This document shows positions 36,235 through 48,104 of a stretch of 64,000 bases of DNA, piece by piece. The position numbers and the translations under genes were made by a program. The notes below the pieces were generated by a model. That model made no database searches and was not told the origin of the DNA. It saw only the letters and a list, made by a program, of their open reading frames with translations. The stretch covers positions 5,437,572 to 5,501,571 of the forward strand of contig JAKZAP010000004.1 in NCBI GenBank assembly GCA_023053575.1, written 5' to 3'. Source of the DNA: Branchinecta lynchi (Eukaryota; Arthropoda; Branchiopoda; Anostraca; Branchinectidae). Within the stretch, counting starts at the first letter, position 1; every line of letters begins with the position of its first letter.

Positions 36235-36790
36235 TCTAGTTGCAGTTTCTCTGTCCGTCCGTCTGTTAGCACGATAGTTCTGGAAGGGGTTGAGATGTTC
36301 TGTACAAACCTGGTGTTGACCTTTGGGTCAAAGAGGAGTGGGAGGGAGGATTTTCAGATTAAGGGATAACAAAAATGTTTTCCTTCAAGCTGATGTGACA
36401 GTTAATTTAGGAGTGAGAAGACATGCTAACTCCAGAACTGAACATCTCGTTATCACCGGGTAAGTAGTAGGGTACCCGAAATCCGGTGAAAACAGGAGAT
36501 TTGGTAGAAGTGAAAGTGTATTCTGAAATCGATCAGAGCACCGGAGTAGAGGTTAGAATACATGCTAAATACATATCTGAGATTTGTTTTCTCTCCGGAC
36601 AAGTAGTTCGACAGGAATCTGTCAAAAACCGGAAACTTGTAGACATACAAATTAATTCTGAAGTCAAGTAGTGTTTTGACAAGATAGACATGGCGGTGAG
36701 AAGCCTTAAATTGCAAATTTCGTTAGGGTAATTGCTAAAAAAAATGTGGGGCATACAAAACCTCTAGTACTATCTCCCGCCTCGAATGGA
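36235..36790 (-). repeat. Family E diverged minus fragment
   Basis: On the plus strand it shows GTCCGTCCGTCTG, AGGGGTTGAGATGTTCTG and repeated CCGGAAA/AAGTAGTTCGACAGGAATC units, the reverse of family E. The palindromic ends are lost. Confidence 0.55.
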
Positions 36791-36864
36791 TAGTCCCTTC
36801 GGGATCCGGTCACAACAGGATGTACCGAATAAACTTGATTGTCTGAGATGCGTTTTGCTAGAAA

Positions 36865-37020
36865 CTATTCTTACACTGCCAGAAGTTTCATAACAAATAA
36901 CACAAGGATGCGCAGTTTCAAGAACACTTGGGATATAATCTGTTCTGACTTTGAACATGTTCCGCATTAAATGTCATGCATAACAAGCATTGCCACGAAA
37001 AGCCGAAAAGCCGTCGAAAA
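36865..37020 (+). repeat. Family L repeat
   Basis: CACTGCCAGAAGTTTCATAA, CAAATAACACAAGGATGCGC and GTCATGCATAACAAGC match 26735-26895. Confidence 0.5.
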
Positions 37021-37346
37021 GTGATATCGGAAAAGTTTGGGGGGGGACTTCTAAAAATGCGAACAAAAGGTGGGACGGATGTTTTTGGTTCATGACGTTT
37101 TTAAACAATGGCTAAGACTGGAAAGTCGGCAATATTCTTTCACCTCATCAGCAGCCTGACAAGGACAACTGCCAAGAAGGACCTAAATACCTCTGTCAAA
37201 CATCGGAGCTGACTTTCAGTTTTTAGCCATTGTTTTAATACGTTTTTCCCAGTCAGCTTGGGCCATGCAGTATTGTTCAAAACGTATCTAAGTAGAAACA
37301 AATCAGTCAGTCTCGTAGGTATCAAAATGCAAGTAATACTACTTAC

Positions 37347-37467
37347 CATCAGATTTCGCAGTGTTGACATTAGATGGCATCAGCGACGGAGTGCTGCTCA
37401 GCATCCGTTTGATCGCCTCCGCTTTTCGACTCCTCCGAAGTCTCTCCTCACTGGAGACAACATCATC
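37347..37467 (-). CDS. Coding exon of PLEKHA5/6/7-like gene, basic helix
   Basis: On the minus strand the acceptor CCTTTTTTCAAG is followed by 121 nt and a perfect GTAAGTAG donor. Entry is phase 0 and exit is phase 1 (40 codons plus one G). The peptide starts DDVVSSEERLRRSRKAEAIK and continues RMLSSTPSLMPSNVNTAKSD. The segment EERLRRSRKAEAIKRML should form an amphipathic basic helix. Together with ERYVPDE at the end of the previous exon this resembles the motif that, from memory, recurs in PLEKHA5/6/7 C-terminal regions. The dangling G joins CC at the start of the exon at 30332-30460 to make an Ala codon, so the two exons are phase-compatible across a 6.9-kb intron. The plus-strand open frame that covers the same bases is a shadow. 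Confidence 0.86.
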
Positions 37468-37577
37468 CTTGAAAAAAGGCCAAAATAAAACAAACATCTA
37501 TAAGGACAAATAAGTCTCTTTTCATTACTACACCCCTAAGATCTGGTACGAAGGTTTACGAAAGAAAGAAAAAAAAA

Positions 37578-37868
37578 GTAAAAGGACACTTCGCACTACA
37601 TATTGTTGCTGCTCGGATGTTCTGAGACCCTTGACCGCTTTACAACTAAACTATACTTACGGAAAATTACACACAGCTTCGGCTGTTTTTAGCCTCTTTC
37701 CTTGTCTTTTCCCTTGGATTACAATTTTGGCAAAATTTGCATAACCGCTCTCCGTAGGAATAAACTCCTCGGAAACAATGATCGGGCGCATGATACGTGA
37801 CGTAAAGAGAACAAACGTGGCAAGAGTGATTACCGGTGCATTGCTAATAGAGGAGATAGGATACAATT
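37578..37868. repeat. Family D diverged copy
   Basis: Shares GGACACTTCGCACTAC, TTCGGCTGTTTTTAGCC, AATTTTGGCAAAATTTGCAT and AACGTGGCAAGAGTGATTA with the other copies in order, at lower similarity. It lies just upstream (genomically above) of the exon at 37347-37467 in the intron. Confidence 0.5.
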
Positions 37869-38456
37869 ATGAAGTGAAGAGTTTGTCTTCTTAGTTTGTA
37901 GTTTGATTTTCCTTAGAACATGTTTAAGGACATGTAATACGAGAAGAATTTTTGCAAGTGTCACTTTATTACTGTAAAATTTACACCCCTTGTTTTAGTT
38001 CAGGGGTGGGATTTCTCCTGGAAGAAACTTAAGAGGGATTTCGATGATTCTGGATGGAGGGGATGCATTAGTGGCGTCTCTTGGGTTGACAGAGAGATAG
38101 AAACTTAAACAAAAACAAGTGCGCAAGCGCTCAGACGTGGAGTGTGAAAGTAAAATGTTCATCATATTTTACATACAAACAGCTCTAGAACCAAGACATT
38201 TCAAATCCCCATTAACGAAACAAGTATTGAAACAACCTAATTTGTAATCATCCCCACTTTCAAGGCTGTAAACAAACCGCAAGTATAAATCCAAAGAAAT
38301 GTTGAAGATCTTGAACGAATAGCTCGAGTTCCAACAATGGTCTGCCAGCCAGTCCGAAACCTTAAATCTCTTTTCCTGCAAGGTAATAACAAGTGCAATA
38401 AACCAAATCGTAGCAGCCTAATACCCCCTTTGTCACAATTCATTAAGAACGGCATG

Positions 38457-40132
38457 AATGAATGAATGAATGTATTCCCAAAAAAGCCCTATGTGCCACA
38501 GCAGGACAAAATATAAAAATAAACAAGCACTCCAACTGCAATGTACCAGTCCACGTATTCAACACTCGAACTCATACTTCTAATAACTAAATAACTATTA
38601 AACAAACTATACCTATCTCTACCACAACATCAACCTACAATAAGATGTTCACGGTGCTCCATGGCAAGTCTTCAGGAATCTACCCAACCGACGCAACTCT
38701 TGGAACACTTTCCTACCCATCAAATCTTTCAAAGACCTCCCTTGAAGAACCTCCTTACCAAAAACTTCTCTACTTAGATCCCCCAACTCACTACAAGAAC
38801 AAACCTAGTGTTCCACATCTTCATCCATCTTTCGGCATAACGGGCAAAAATAAGGACCAGAACCGCACTTAATTCTACCAATATATTTTCTTCTCGCACC
38901 CACCGGTAAAGCATCTGCCTGAAAACTCACCATCCACTTTAGTTCATTGGGTCCTAAACCACCCTTAAGATAAAGCTCCTCCCTCCATAAATTCTTTGAC
39001 TGAGCATAAACCCTCAGAAAAGGGGTCGAGCTCACCTCCCATAGCAACTGCTGAATCTCCTGGTCCATTAACATTGCCTTCACTACCCTCATAACCTCAC
39101 ATACCTCCAACGACGGTCCAATCCCATTATTCCATAGTTCACTTACCCCACAATCATCCAAAATCTTCTTAATCATCACCGGACAAGATTCACGGGAATC
39201 TTTCAGGGCCTCCAGATAAGCCGTCTTTAGAATTCTAACTCTAATACTTTCTCCCAAAAATGGACCATACTAATTAACCTCCTACTACGGAGTGACACTG
39301 ATCCTAAGTCACCTTTAATTACTAAATTACTTGTCCTGCCGCTAACTCCTAGTACCCTTTTAAAATACTGGGATTGAGCCACTTCGAGCTTTTCCCCCCA
39401 TAGAAGCTACAACTTTTGACAGGAACAGCGACTTGTGCATTTTGATGTCCTTAGTATGACTAAGGACCTAGGTGACTCCCCGAAATTGAGTATAGGCACC
39501 GCCTACCTTTTGTTAGACTTAATTCTATCTGTTTTGCAAACTTACCGTTAGAAGATAATTTTACTCCTAAATAAACAAATTCATCTTTTACAATCAACTC
39601 TTGGCCATTCTGACTCACTAAATTTACCCCCTTTTCTAAATACCATCACAACACTCTTTTTAACATTTAAACCTAGATCCTTTTTACCAAGATATTCTTG
39701 CGTTCTATCTAACAGAAATTGTAAATTCTCCGGTGACTCAGCAAACAGCACCACGCATCCGCAAATAGAAGTGCACACAGCTCCAACAAATATTCAAATA
39801 TCCAAACACAACACAGGAGCTCCGCCCTCCAACAAAAATCATGAAAATCGTTAATAAACAACAAACAGGCAACAACCTTGTTTTACCCCCTTACTCACAA
39901 AAACAGTTGACGAAAACTTTCCGACCACCCTTACCACAAACTTAGTTACCTTATACATGTTCACCAATAATCTAACAAAAAGGTACGGAAGACCAATCAG
40001 TACTAACTCCTCCACTAACAGATATCTCCTAACATTGTTAAAAGCCCCTTTTAAATCTAAAAAAGCAACATATAATCTACCCCTTTTTTTCCCAATATGC
40101 TTTTCAACATAAAAATTTGGTCAACCGTACCA
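38457..40132 (-). pseudogene. 5'-truncated LINE reverse transcriptase, decayed
   Basis: Reading the minus strand from about 40132 down, three frames together carry an ordered non-LTR reverse transcriptase: TVDQIFMLKSIL (40090-40132), FLDLKGAFNNV with the first catalytic Asp (40031-40069), KGVKQGCC (39869-39890), a FAD...VVLFAESPENLQ block where the YADD-type motif is frameshifted (39741-39768), EFVYLGVKLSSNGKF (39541-39590), EKLEVAQSQYFKRVLGV (39350-39400) and a terminal CPLC...H zinc-like cluster (38805-38870). An in-frame TAG follows the cluster, and the reading frame resumes to a stop near 38649. The remaining ~190 nt are a 3' UTR ending in a (TTCA)n tail. Clade is uncertain (CR1, L2 or RTE-like). 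It interrupts a family F repeat and is certainly non-functional. Confidence 0.88.
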
Positions 40133-40867
40133 TACCGTACATCAATCATACGACAAAACAATCCAGTTTCCAACTGTTCATTAAAGATTAAATATACAAG
40201 AGTTGAACTTGAGACCTGTGCCCATGAACGGGAGGGGGGGGGGGGGCGGGACCCATCAATACACGTATTTACACCTCTTTCACCTCTTCCAGTCACGGGT
40301 CAAAAACTTTTTTCACGGACAATTTGGGCCCACTTGCCGATGAACGGGGAGGTTAGAGGTGCAGGGTTCAACTCCACATGTATATCCCAACCTGTATCTT
40401 CCAAAAGCACAAAGAAATTTCATCCCCTTACCTCCAGTTATTGTCAAGTTAAAAACATTAAAAAATGTGCAATCTGGGCCCAATTGCCACTGAAACAAGT
40501 GGGGATGGAGTTTGGGACCCACAAAAAGTGGGACCCCAATGCCCACAAGCCTACCAAGTTCAACTTGATACCTGTTGATTCCTGTCACGGGTAACGAACT
40601 TTACTCGTGGGCAATCTGGGCCCGGTTGCCCATGAACGCGGGGGGTGGGGGAGGTGCAACTTTAAAAGCAACTTTCCAGCCCTAGGATATACACGTACAA
40701 GGAATGCCATCGTCCTATGTCCAGTTCTGGTCAAGTTATGAACCTTATTCACTGGGTCCATTTGCCCCTGAACCGGGTTGGGGGGAGGGGTACCCCCAAA
40801 AGACACAACTAGAGCCCAATACCCACTAGTGTATCAAATTTGAACTTGATACTTGCACTTGTTCACG

Positions 40868-41326
40868 AGTATATAAAGAGGGCCCTATAAAAGAGCCCTC
40901 ATGATTATTAACGGGGAGGGTAAAGTGCCTTACAGTTACCTACTAAAAAGGTTCAAGCTGGCTACCCTGGAAGAAAGACGAACCGGCTTTAACATCGATT
41001 TCGGTATTAAAACCCTATCTGTTCCGCGATTACGTAATATTCTCCCACCATTCTCCTATCCGTATTAGACCCCAGCGAGAGAAATCCCAGAAAATCCCCA
41101 AACTAGCCCCTGTGGCCCCTCTTCATGAAAGATATAGAAGGAGTTGTGTTCAAGCATTTGTTGAGTTGTACAATAACCGATAAGTTAGCCCTTTTTAGTG
41201 TTTTTTTTTTCTTCCTTCGTTAAAAAGTGTTATGCATTCCTCACTGCGTATGACAAAAAGGTCAAATTCGGCGGTAACACTGTGACAGCTGCTTTTGAAA
41301 AATAAAATTCTATTCTCTTCTAGTTA
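40868..41326 (+). pseudogene. LINE-like 3' end fragment inserted in family F copy
   Basis: Comparison with the other family F copies (8733-8880 and 32730-32822) shows that GTTCACGAG and TTATGAGCTCC are adjacent in the repeat, but here they are separated by about 457 bp. The insert carries a short open stretch reading RFKLATLEERRTGFNIDF, which looks like the C-terminal tail of a non-LTR polymerase, and ends with an A-rich tail AAAAATAAAATTCTATTC. I read it as a 5'-truncated LINE end in plus orientation. An imperfect hairpin (GAGGGCCC/GAGCCCTC) lies at its left junction. Confidence 0.5.
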
Positions 41327-41421
41327 TGAGCTCCACAAAATACGGTGAAAACCGGAAACCGAAAGCCAAAAGTTGCTACAGCGCTCGCAATAGTGGATTT
41401 TTCCAAGGAACACTCCACTAA

Positions 41422-43628
41422 AAACTGTTCGTTCCCCGTAAAATTACACTTTCCAACATCACTTATCCCACTTGACAATCCTTTCCCTTAAGGAGACGGA
41501 TGAGAATCCACTGTCTCTCCTCGGAACGGATTGCATAAGTGCCCTCCCCCCCCCCCCCCCCCGAAGCCTCGGCAATTGCTCAGGTTTAAGTAGATTATCG
41601 AGTGACACCACGTCAAAAGAAGAAGGATAAACTGTGCAACACCTGAACTGTAAGTGGGAAGAAAGTAGGAAAAGACAAGAAACAAACAAGTATCATGCCT
41701 GACGGACTTAAAGTTCAATGGGCACATCAAACTTCCCCAATCCCACTCTGTAACAACCTAGGAACAATGCTTACCCCCTAGATCAGTACATGCTTAATTT
41801 ACTATCTTGGACAAAGATGAAAGTGATGTTTCTTATAATACTTAGTAGATCTTTACTTTATGCATAAATCAGCTTGTATGATTCAGATTTGAATAGGTTA
41901 TTTGTTTTTGAATGATATTTGTAGCTATGTTATTTTTTATAAGCTTTTTGTATATTCTGGTACATTTTATAAAGCAAGTTGATCAAGCTTCACAACACTA
42001 TTCCACAAAGAAAAACTTTTAATAGGCACTTTAAGCCATGGAACTTCTGATGAAACAGTAGAACAATCAGGTAAACTGCATCTGCGGCTTGACTTTGGTG
42101 ACATATCAAATATATCCTTTTCTATCAAGCATTGCTGGGAGTTTTTGAATTTCCTGCCACGATATCCCAGCTCCTAAGATTTGGATCGCCAAAATGCCGG
42201 AGAGGTAAAGACAAGGGATAACAAGAAAACAGCCGATTTTCATAGCGCCTTTTAAAGGAAGTCGGCAATGTTTATTTGTGAAGCATTTAATACAAAGTAA
42301 AGCATTAGAAGTGTCCATTGTGCTTTAGCTTAATGAACCCTGATGACTGAACAAAATCTTAGCAAAACTTACTTCGCTCTAACCAGAGATCCAAATTTCT
42401 CACTGTACATTACAATGACACCACACTGAGACACTAGCTAGTTTATGTATCTTCGATACGCATCACGCTCAGTAGCTCACGAATATTATTCATCCGTTGG
42501 AAAGATTTGTTATGTCAGTTTCGCCGCGTTTTTGCTTGCAAAAAAAGGGCCTGGGAAAGGCTTCAAACCGCCAACGCTGGGACAAATTTGAAAGTACGCG
42601 GCTATTTCGGAATACTTGAAAATGGACAGAGAGGCATTTAAAGAAAAATTTGCTGTTTTCAGGACACAGCATCTGTATATTTGTTTACATTACTGATGTT
42701 CAGGGAATGTGCAATTCTTTTTCATGCAGTAAAACTTAAGAAATAGACGAGACAACTGAAAAACTTAACTTAAAAACTTAAAAATGGCGGTTTGCTTCCC
42801 TCCTAAACATAGTTCTTGTTCTCACAAATGGCCAAAGCACTTGTTCTTCTTACAGTCAAACTAACAAAAGGACCTGACAGCTCTTATCACAAGAAGGCTC
42901 TTCGGAAAAGGGGACCCCCCCCCCCCCCGCCCGACTTTCCAAAACACCGACTTTCCGACAAAAGTATCCATAAGAATGGAGGCAATGATCCTAGCAAAAA
43001 AAGGACACCCACTTTTTGGACGGGGGTATTGATCCAGGCTCCCTGAACAGTGGGGGACATCATGGACAGAACAAAGAAAGGGGTCAACTTTTCAGCCAAA
43101 AGACATGCTTAGGACATGGTGTGCTAGAGCTTAGTATCCAAGGGGCTGTCCACTCTCGATTTTAGTGTACAGCAAGTGCTCGCTGCCGAGGTGCACGATC
43201 GGTGCCGGCATTGGCTTACACAATCCGGCATCGGTTACCACGTGTAAGAACATTGAAATCAGCACGTTTAAAAGTTAATCATCAAATTTACACACTGGTT
43301 GTGTTCGGTACCGGGAAAAAGGTGTACAGTAGGTGCCGGGGCGTGGGTAACTCTTCCTGCGTATCGAAATACCAATAAGGTAAGGTAAGGTGCAATTTGA
43401 ATGTCAAATATATAGCTCATTTACTAAAAGTTACAATGCTTGGGTTATTCTATTATGTAAAACTTGAAGGACTGAGAATAAAAAAATAATTTTGTTGTTA
43501 ACATAATGAAAAAAAAAGTCCCACGTATCTGCTATGTTCAGTAAACTAGGCCAATACAGGGGCGCTATTTGGACGGGCGTCATGCCCCCCCCCTCCCCCC
43601 TTCCACCGTACTGATCATTTTTGGCAAA
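41422..43628. other. Intronic sequence with homopolymers, nothing recognised
   Basis: C runs at 41546-41562 and 42915-42929 are visible. A CAGGGGCG start near 43556 resembles a hAT-type end, but no partner end was found. Confidence 0.3.
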
Positions 43629-43898
43629 TCAATATCTGCGATTTTGCAGATACCATGGTATCTGCTATCACGGTCTAAAGTCGTTTTCGTAGTTACAGTT
43701 ATTTCTGATACCACGGCACGTACCACGGTCGAAAGGTGTTTTTGTAGTTATGACTTCTAAAAGCGCAAATTAGGCAATGATCGTTTTTGCCAAGCAACGG
43801 TAGTACCAGATATCACAATAACTGCACAAACGAAAAAAATGCAGATCCAGTTACCGTGGTATCAGATAACATGGTATCTGCAAAAACGCAACAATGTC
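43629..43898. repeat. Family G palindromic repeat
   Basis: Begins TTTTGCAGATACCATGGTAT and ends with the inverse, ATAACATGGTATCTGCAAAA. Inside are repeated GATACCACGG and CAGTTACCGTGG units that can pair with each other. No coding content. Confidence 0.75.
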
Positions 43899-44107
43899 AA
43901 TGACTCAGTGACTTTAAGGTATATTTGAAAAGTAATTTAAATGTACTGCAAAAGAGCGATTATGTTGATTCTATGTAATAGACCAGGGATTGGAGCGGAA
44001 AATAGATCTTTGGCCCAAAACGCCTAAGTTTTAATTTTGCATCCATGCAAGATACGAAAAAAGTATTGTGCCGTTTTTTTTCACCTTTACAACTCATACA
44101 TCTAATA

Positions 44108-47100
44108 AGAGACGTTACTAGCCAAAATGCTGGGGGGGGGGCAAGGTATTTACCGACCCTTTTTGCAGATAAACACGACTATTATTGAGAAAAAACGACT
44201 GTGTTGACAAAAAATCGGCTGATTTTAAGAAAAGCTACTATTTTTATGAAAAAATCCACTATTTTTACAAGAGACCGCCTGTTGAAAAAAAAATTACTTT
44301 CCAGAGAAAAATCGACTGTTTTAAAAAAAACTAGACCTACGTTGCCGGGGCAACGTGAAGTGTTGCGGCAACCTTTGTCCGGCTTCGCCGACTAAAGTGT
44401 TGCGAGAGCAACACTTTGGTTTTGTTTCTTCACTGTCGGTTAAATGCTGAAATTGTCAACTTATCGAAGCTTTTAAAACGGTATGTTCTAAAAAGAATAA
44501 TCATATGATCAAAAGCTGTTCTTTAGCGTTGTAAAACCAACAACAAAACAATATCGGAAGAAGGGACTAAATTGACTTGGCGGTCAGTTGAACTTTATCC
44601 TTTTCAATCGTAGATATCGTGACGGATGAAAACTTGGAACAATATCTTATATAATCTAGTTGGTATTATAAAGCTATCCGTAACGTTTCAGGATTAAAAT
44701 ACCATAGATGACACTATTAATTATTACAAAACTACCTTATTGTTTTAGATTACCGTATCATTTGTACCCGTTGTGTAAACAGTTAATCCTCGGTTATAGC
44801 GATAGACCATCGATACAAATTTTCTTACCGTCATATTTACAGATATCGAATACAATGTGCACCAATTTTCAAAAATTTCTAGCCCCTCGTGAACCGATTC
44901 TTACTTACAAGTCCCTCTCCCGTGATTGACATCAAATTCATCGGAGCAAATAATGGATACACCAGCTATTAAAAGTTGCAAACCCCTCCTCGCTGAAGAT
45001 GATTATAGCATAAAAGCCTTTTGGCTTTTTGGGAACAAAATTGTTCTTACCATCTAATACACCTGATACAAATAACAGGTATACCAACTAGCAAAAGCTG
45101 CAAACTCCTCATTGCCGAAGATGATTATGAGCTAACAGTCGACTGTTGCTTACAGTCGACTGTTGCTTACAAGTCTCTTACATGTCTCACAACTGGTATT
45201 GCCTATTTTTGGTTTCAGTGTGTACCTTACTCCTGAAGTTGTCAACCCCTTGAAACTTTCAAACTGGTTTATCTCATGAATGATTTTTGTTCAAAAAAAT
45301 GGATGACATATACTTTGATCAGCTCATCAAGGGCATCGATTGCCCTAACCACAACAAAAGAATATCGGAAAAAGGGACTAAATTGACTTTGCAGTCAGTT
45401 GAACTTTATCCTTTTCAATCGTAGACATCGTGACGGATGAAAACTTGGAACAATATCCTATATAATCTAGTTGGTATTATAAAGCTATCCGTAACTTTTC
45501 AGGATTAAAATACCATAGATGACACTATTAATTATTACGAAACTACCTTAACTCCTCATTGCCGAAGATGATTATGAGCTAACAGTCGACTGTTGCTTAC
45601 AGTCGACTGTTGCTTACAAGTCCCTTACATGTCTCACAACTGGTATCGCCTATTTTTGGTTTCAGTGTGTACCTTACTCCTGAAGTTGTCAACCCCTTGA
45701 AACTTTCAAACTGGTTTATCTCATGAAGGATTTTTGTTCAAAAAAATGGATGACATATACTTTGATCAGCTCATCAAGGGCATCGATTGCCCTAACCACA
45801 ACAAAAGAATATCGGAAAAAGGGACTAAATTGACTTTGCAGTCAGTTGAACTTTATCCTTTTCAATCGTAGACATCGTGACGGAAGAAAACTTGGGACAA
45901 TATCCTATATAATCTAGTTGGTATTATAAAGCTATCCGTAACTTTTCAGGATTAAAATACCATAGATGACACTATTAATTATTACGAAACTACCTTGTTT
46001 TACATTATCGCTTGTACCCGTTGCGAAAACAGTAAATTCTAGGATACAGCGAGAGACCATCGATACAAACTTTCTTACCGTCAGTTTTATACAAATTGAA
46101 TACAATGTGCAACAACTTGCACAAATTTCTAGCCCCTCGTGCACCGATTCTACTGACAAGTCCCTTTCCCGTGATAGACATCAAGTTCACCGGATAAAAA
46201 TAATGGGTACACCGGCTAGCAAAAGTTGCAAACCCCTCATCGCTGAAGATTTTTGTAGCATAACAGCCTATTATTACTGACAAGTCCCTTGCATGTCTTA
46301 CAATTGGGAACCTAATTGTTCTTACCATCAAATGACAGGTACGCCAACTAGCGAAAGCTGCAAACCCCTCATTGCCGAAGATGATTATGAGCTAACACTC
46401 GACTGCCGCGTACAAGTCCCCTACATGTCTCACAACTGGTATCACCTTTTTTTGGTTTCAGTGTGTACCTTACTACTGAAGTTGTCAACCCCTTGAAACT
46501 TTCAAACTGGTGTATCTTATGAAGGAATTTGTGTACCAAAAAATGGATGACATATACTTTGATCAGCTCATCAGCGGCTATCGATTGCCGCCGAAAAAAA
46601 AAATTCTACCTGTCTTAGTTCAAAAGTTGACTTTCTTGCCGTAGGCCAACTTTCTAACGTCACCACTTAGAAAGGAGCAAAGGATAAGCTCTAGTTTCTT
46701 TAGCAATGAGAGAACTTCTAAAGTTTAAGAGGTACATCTGATACCATTTCTCTACCGCAAACCCAAGTGCAAAAAAACGAATGATAAACTCAGCTGAAAT
46801 CGCGTACACAAATGGAACCAAATTGTTCTTACCATCGAATACACCGGAAACAAATAACAGGTACACCAACTAGCAAAAGCTGCAAGGCCCTCATTACCGA
46901 AGATGATTATGAGCTAACAGTCGACTGTTGCTTAAAAGTCCCCTACATGGCTCATAACTGCTATCGCCTATTTTTGGTTTCAATGTACCTTACTACTGAA
47001 GTTGTCAACCCCTTTGAAATTTTCAAACTGGTTTATCTCATGAAGGAATTTTTGTACCAAAAAATGGATGACATATACTTTGATCAGCTCATCAGTGGCT

Positions 47101-47984
47101 ATCGATTGCCGTCGAAAAAAAAATTCTACCTGTCTTAGTTCAAAAGTTGACTTTTTTGCCGTAGGCCAACTTTCTAACGTCACGACTTAGAAAGGAGCAA
47201 AGGATAAGCTCTAGTTTCCTTAGCAATGAGATAACTTTTAAAGTTTAAGGGGCACATCTGATACCGTTACTCTACCGCAAACCCAAGTGCAAAAAAAAAA
47301 AATTATAAACTCAGCTGGAATCGTCGCAGACATGGACAGAAACAATAGATGGCAGCACTTTCGGACCCGTGGGAAAAAGCCACTTTTTTGTCTCTGTAGA
47401 TTTTTCTATTTATCACTCAAAGAAGGTATGTTGGCTGTGGGGCCGGGTAACTGCCGCATATATTTAACACTTATAGATTTTAGTCCATCTTCAATTTGAA
47501 ACTGGTGCCTGCCTGCTAGCGTGCTAGAACGGAGCTTTCCACTCGAAAGCAGAAACATGGTTTGATGAAACGAAAGGTTCGCTACACAACTTGAGATGGT
47601 CCTCTCCGACATAGGCTATGCAACTCCACTTCACTTCGCAAACCGTAGGCTCTGGCTCTATGACAAGCAAAAACCATCCTTATTGGCCCCAGGCAAGAGT
47701 TCTACGGAGCTTTCCAAAATGTAATGTCATATTCATCAATCCGGCCTAAGGTCCACACTTTCCGTAAAAACCGCAGAGGTTAGAACCTTCCCAGTTACCA
47801 GGAATAAAATGAAATCGGAGTCATAGGAAAAAAAAAAAAAAAAAAAAAAAAAACGAGGACAAAACCAAAGTGTTGCTCTCGCAACACAAATCGCGGCGCT
47901 TCGCGCAGACTCGGCTATTTTTTACCGACTGGCCGACAACACTTGAGGAGGGGGGCGTCCCTCCCCCTAGTCTTGACTCCCCTG
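44108..47984. mobile_element. Large relative of the 279-bp hAT MITE, 3.9 kb
   Basis: The left end GTTACTAGCCAAAATGCTGG and the right end CTAGTCTTGACTCCCCTG correspond to the reversed ends of the MITE at 29260-29538. MITE-like sequence covers 44108-44340 and 47896-47984, and about 3.5 kb of other sequence lies between. CATCT sits outside both ends, but a clean 8-bp duplication is not visible. No transposase motif was recognised. Confidence 0.65.
44391..47895. repeat. Internal block bounded by perfect inverted repeats
   Basis: TGTTGCGAGAGCAACACTTT GGTTTTGT at 44397-44425 returns as its exact reverse complement at 47866-47894. Each arm is itself a hairpin (GTTGCGAGAGCAAC). Between them direct repeats of about 450-530 bp share AATATCGGAAAAAGGGACTA (about 44550, 45360 and 45808), GATGATTATGAGCTAACA (about 45120, 45565, 46380 and 46905) and GAAGTTGTCAACCCC. 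A poly-A run lies at 47828-47852. Similar short open frames recur in the repeats, but I recognise no protein family. Confidence 0.7.
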
Positions 47985-48104
47985 CATCTGACAACACATA
48001 TAACCATGAATCGGTGCAACTGAGGATCAGCTGACTAAGATGGTACAGAATATGGCCGAACTATCCCCGACCCATTCTTTTATTGCTCGTATATATCATA
48101 ATTA

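Larger units (their letters stand above)
38113..41421 (+). repeat. Family F element interrupted by two LINE fragments
   Basis: The left end AAGTGCGCAAGCGCTCAGAC is at 38117 and the right end GGAACACTCCACTAAAAA at about 41407-41423. The repeat is broken at 38456/40133 (after GAACGGCAT) and at 40867/41327 by LINE-derived inserts. Removing both restores the order seen in the copy at 31344-32822. Confidence 0.8.

Noticed and set aside
43135..43340. Possible relative of the GGCACC-bearing transposon (AGGGGCTGTCCACTC, GTGTACAG, GGTGCCGG)
   Set aside because: Similarity to the ends at 17529 is weak and no inverted partner or target duplication could be fixed.
43556..43625. CAGGGGCG start like a hAT end
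   Set aside because: No inverted partner or 8-bp duplication was found nearby.
46812..47138. 108-codon frame that recurs in neighbouring repeats
   Set aside because: It repeats because the DNA blocks are duplicated. No known domain was recognised and antisense frames are equally open, so it is not called as a gene.
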